A DNA stretch of 6,822 nt, taken from the NCBI GenBank assembly GCA_000437855.1, contig FR902184.1, positions 9,546 through 16,367 of the forward strand, in the 5' to 3' direction. This stretch comes from Clostridium sp. CAG:567 (GTDB taxonomy: Bacteria > Bacillota > Clostridia > TANB77 > CAG-508). Under the pieces are notes generated by a model that was given only the letters and a program-made list of their open reading frames with translations, was not told the origin of the DNA and did no database searches. Position numbers and translations under genes: made by a program. Shown here in pieces: positions 6,133 to 6,822 of the stretch (positions within the stretch are counted from its first letter, which is position 1; each line of letters begins with the position of its first letter).

Positions 6133-6180
6133 AAAAAAGCACTTTAATATCAGTTTACACTAATATTAAAGTACCTTTTT
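6133..6180 (-). terminator. Rho-independent terminator of the DUF6514-like gene
   Basis: On the minus strand a 22-position stem (6159-6180 with 6133-6154) closes a GTAA loop, with every position pairing if three G-U pairs are allowed, and the 3' arm ends in a run of T. On the plus strand those G-U pairs become A-C mismatches, so the hairpin is shaped for minus-strand transcription. It begins at the stop codon of the DUF6514-like gene and separates it from the ppa operon. Confidence 0.92.
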
Positions 6181-6488
6181 TATACTAATACAAAGTCTTT
6201 TAGAATATCCTTTAATGTGATTGGTGTTACCTTGTTTCTTATTAAAAGTTCTAACATATTATTTGCATCATTTTCTTTACTAAATATATGATTAAACTCT
6301 CTTTTTTCAACTTCTGTTTCAAGTTCATCTGAATATGTTTTTATTACTCCTATTCCATAAGGTTTTTCTGTGCTCTTTTTCTTATTATTACATATTTTAT
6401 AATATTCTACTTGAATTGGATTATTAATTTTTTCATCTAATTCATCTTTTATTTCAATGTTGCCATATACTTCAATTGACTTTTCCAA
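6180..6488 (-). CDS. DUF6514-like small protein, TTG start
   Basis: A 102-residue, charged, soluble protein. I place the start at TTG (6486-6488) because a near-perfect AAGGAGG lies eight bases upstream (6497-6503) and a promoter lies just before that. The frame stays open upstream to 6608, but a start there would precede the promoter and has no RBS. Visible parts are VEVYGNIEIK-like N-terminal strands (6-14), VEYYKIC (27-33), PYGIGVIK (43-50) and a C-terminal helix NKVTPITLKDILKDFV (85-100). The YGI...(V)TP..L.D...DF pattern resembles the clostridial DUF6514 family as I remember it; function unknown. It is a single-gene unit with its own promoter and terminator. The inverted TGTCGAA boxes upstream suggest Spo0A control, hence a possible stationary-phase or sporulation role. 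Confidence 0.75.
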   Translation of the reverse strand: MEKSIEVYGNIEIKDELDEKINNPIQVEYYKICNNKKKSTEKPYGIGVIKTYSDELETEVEKREFNHIFSKENDANNMLELLIRNKVTPITLKDILKDFVLV

Positions 6489-6496
6489 TGTTTTCC

Positions 6497-6503
6497 CCTC
6501 CTT
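6497..6503 (-). promoter_or_regulatory. Ribosome binding site that fixes a TTG start
   Basis: AAGGAGG on the minus strand, eight bases before TTG (6486-6488). No ATG or GTG lies in the right frame at this distance, so it selects TTG as the start of the DUF6514-like gene. Confidence 0.85.
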
Positions 6504-6521
6504 CTCATTGGTATGGTTCTT

Positions 6522-6550
6522 ATTATATCTATCATTGTATAAAATAGCAA
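6522..6550 (-). promoter_or_regulatory. Sigma-A promoter of the DUF6514-like gene
   Basis: On the minus strand, TTGCTA (6545-6550), a 17-base spacer and a perfect TATAAT (6522-6527). The predicted start near 6515 gives a leader of about 27 bases that carries the AAGGAGG site. The modest -35 is what would be expected of a promoter needing an activator bound at the inverted repeat upstream. Confidence 0.8.
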
Positions 6551-6568
6551 GAAATTTCGTATGACCGA

Positions 6569-6589
6569 ATTCGACACTAATTGTCGAAT
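6569..6589 (-). promoter_or_regulatory. Inverted repeat of two Spo0A-type boxes
   Basis: A perfect inverted repeat with 8-base arms, ATTCGACA (6569-6576) and TGTCGAAT (6582-6589), with five bases between. Each arm contains TGTCGAA, the consensus 0A box bound by phosphorylated Spo0A. The pair lies about 55-75 bases upstream of the predicted transcription start of the DUF6514-like gene, a position that suits activation. Natural 0A boxes more often occur as direct tandem copies, so a different dimeric regulator remains possible. Confidence 0.6.
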
Positions 6590-6685
6590 GTTTAAAAAAG
6601 ACTTTCAAACCAATGATTGTATGTTAAAGAATTCTAACATATATTTTTTATGCAATAAAAAAATGCAAAAATTTTGCAATAATTA

Positions 6686-6715
6686 TTGACAAATGTGAAA
6701 GTTTTGTAGTACAAT
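6686..6715 (+). promoter_or_regulatory. Sigma-A promoter of tRNA-Leu
   Basis: TTGACA (6686-6691), an 18-base spacer and TACAAT (6710-6715), ending 22 bases before the mature tRNA 5' end. The consensus -35 and the A/T-tract-rich DNA immediately upstream (6641-6685, UP-element-like) fit a strong stable-RNA promoter. Confidence 0.85.
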
Positions 6716-6737
6716 ACTAAATGTCAGTTCAATAAAT

Positions 6738-6822
6738 GCAGATGTGGCGGAACTGGCAGACGCACAGGACTTAAAATCCTGCGGTTGAATAAACCGTGCC
6801 GGTTCGATTCCGGCCATCTGCA
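6738..6822 (+). tRNA. tRNA-Leu (anticodon UAA)
   Basis: A complete class II tRNA body. The acceptor stem pairs GCAGATG (6738-6744) with CATCTGC (6815-6821). The anticodon stem CAGGA/TCCTG (6765-6769 and 6777-6781) encloses the loop CTTAAAA with anticodon TAA at 6772-6774. A long variable arm CGGTT-GAATA-AACCG follows, then the T arm GCCGG-TTCGATT-CCGGC. The long variable arm and TAA anticodon identify tRNA-Leu reading UUA, the dominant leucine codon in a genome this AT-rich. The last base seen, A6822, is the discriminator, as expected for leucine. Whether CCA is encoded cannot be seen because the window ends here. It is the only plus-strand gene and may be the first of a tRNA cluster. Confidence 0.97.

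Noticed and set aside
6569..6589. LexA/SOS operator reading of the inverted repeat
   Set aside because: The Gram-positive SOS box needs GAAC-N4-GTTC; the arms here are TTCGACA/TGTCGAA, which match 0A boxes instead.
6489..6608. N-terminal extension of the DUF6514-like gene
   Set aside because: It would read through its own promoter and the inverted repeat, and the alternative TTG start has no RBS.

Overview
The window comes from a very AT-rich, low-GC Gram-positive genome, most likely an anaerobic Clostridia-type bacterium. The evidence is TTA- and AAA-rich codon use, AAGGAGG-type ribosome binding sites before nearly every gene, sigma-A promoters of TTGACT/TAAAAT type, a pilin N-terminus of a kind common in Clostridia, and perfect Spo0A-type (TGTCGAA) sites. 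The exact taxon cannot be fixed from the sequence. All protein genes are on the minus strand; only a tRNA at the right edge is on the plus strand.

Read in the direction of transcription (right to left), there are three minus-strand units. (1) At 6180-6488 is a single small gene of a DUF6514-like type. It starts with TTG behind a strong RBS, has its own promoter, carries an inverted pair of Spo0A-like boxes just upstream of that promoter, and ends in a 22-bp stem terminator. (2) From a strong promoter at 6093-6121 runs a four-gene operon: a 71-aa protein of unknown function, inorganic pyrophosphatase (ppa), a membrane-anchored TPR protein, and undecaprenyl-diphosphatase (uppP/bacA). It is closed by a terminator at 3206-3233. 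(3) From a promoter at 3124-3151 runs a type IV pilus operon: a PilM-PilN fusion, a PilO-like protein, a small one-pass membrane protein that may play a PilP-like role, and a type IV pilin-like gene that runs off the left edge. Divergent from unit 1 is tRNA-Leu(UAA), which has its own promoter.

The pilus unit would form the inner-membrane alignment platform: cytoplasmic PilM fused directly to the one-pass PilN, PilO as its partner, and one more one-pass protein, with a pilin as client. Pilus motors and the prepilin peptidase are not in the window. The housekeeping unit joins two pyrophosphate-removing enzymes, one cytosolic (Ppa) and one recycling the envelope lipid carrier (UppP).

I see no mobile elements, CRISPR arrays, frameshifts or clear riboswitches. 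The most unusual points are the PilMN fusion with all three ATP-site motifs eroded, the extra PilP-like candidate in what appears to be a monoderm, the 11-bp-phased repeat block upstream of the pilus promoter, and the inverted 0A-box pair upstream of the DUF6514-like gene.
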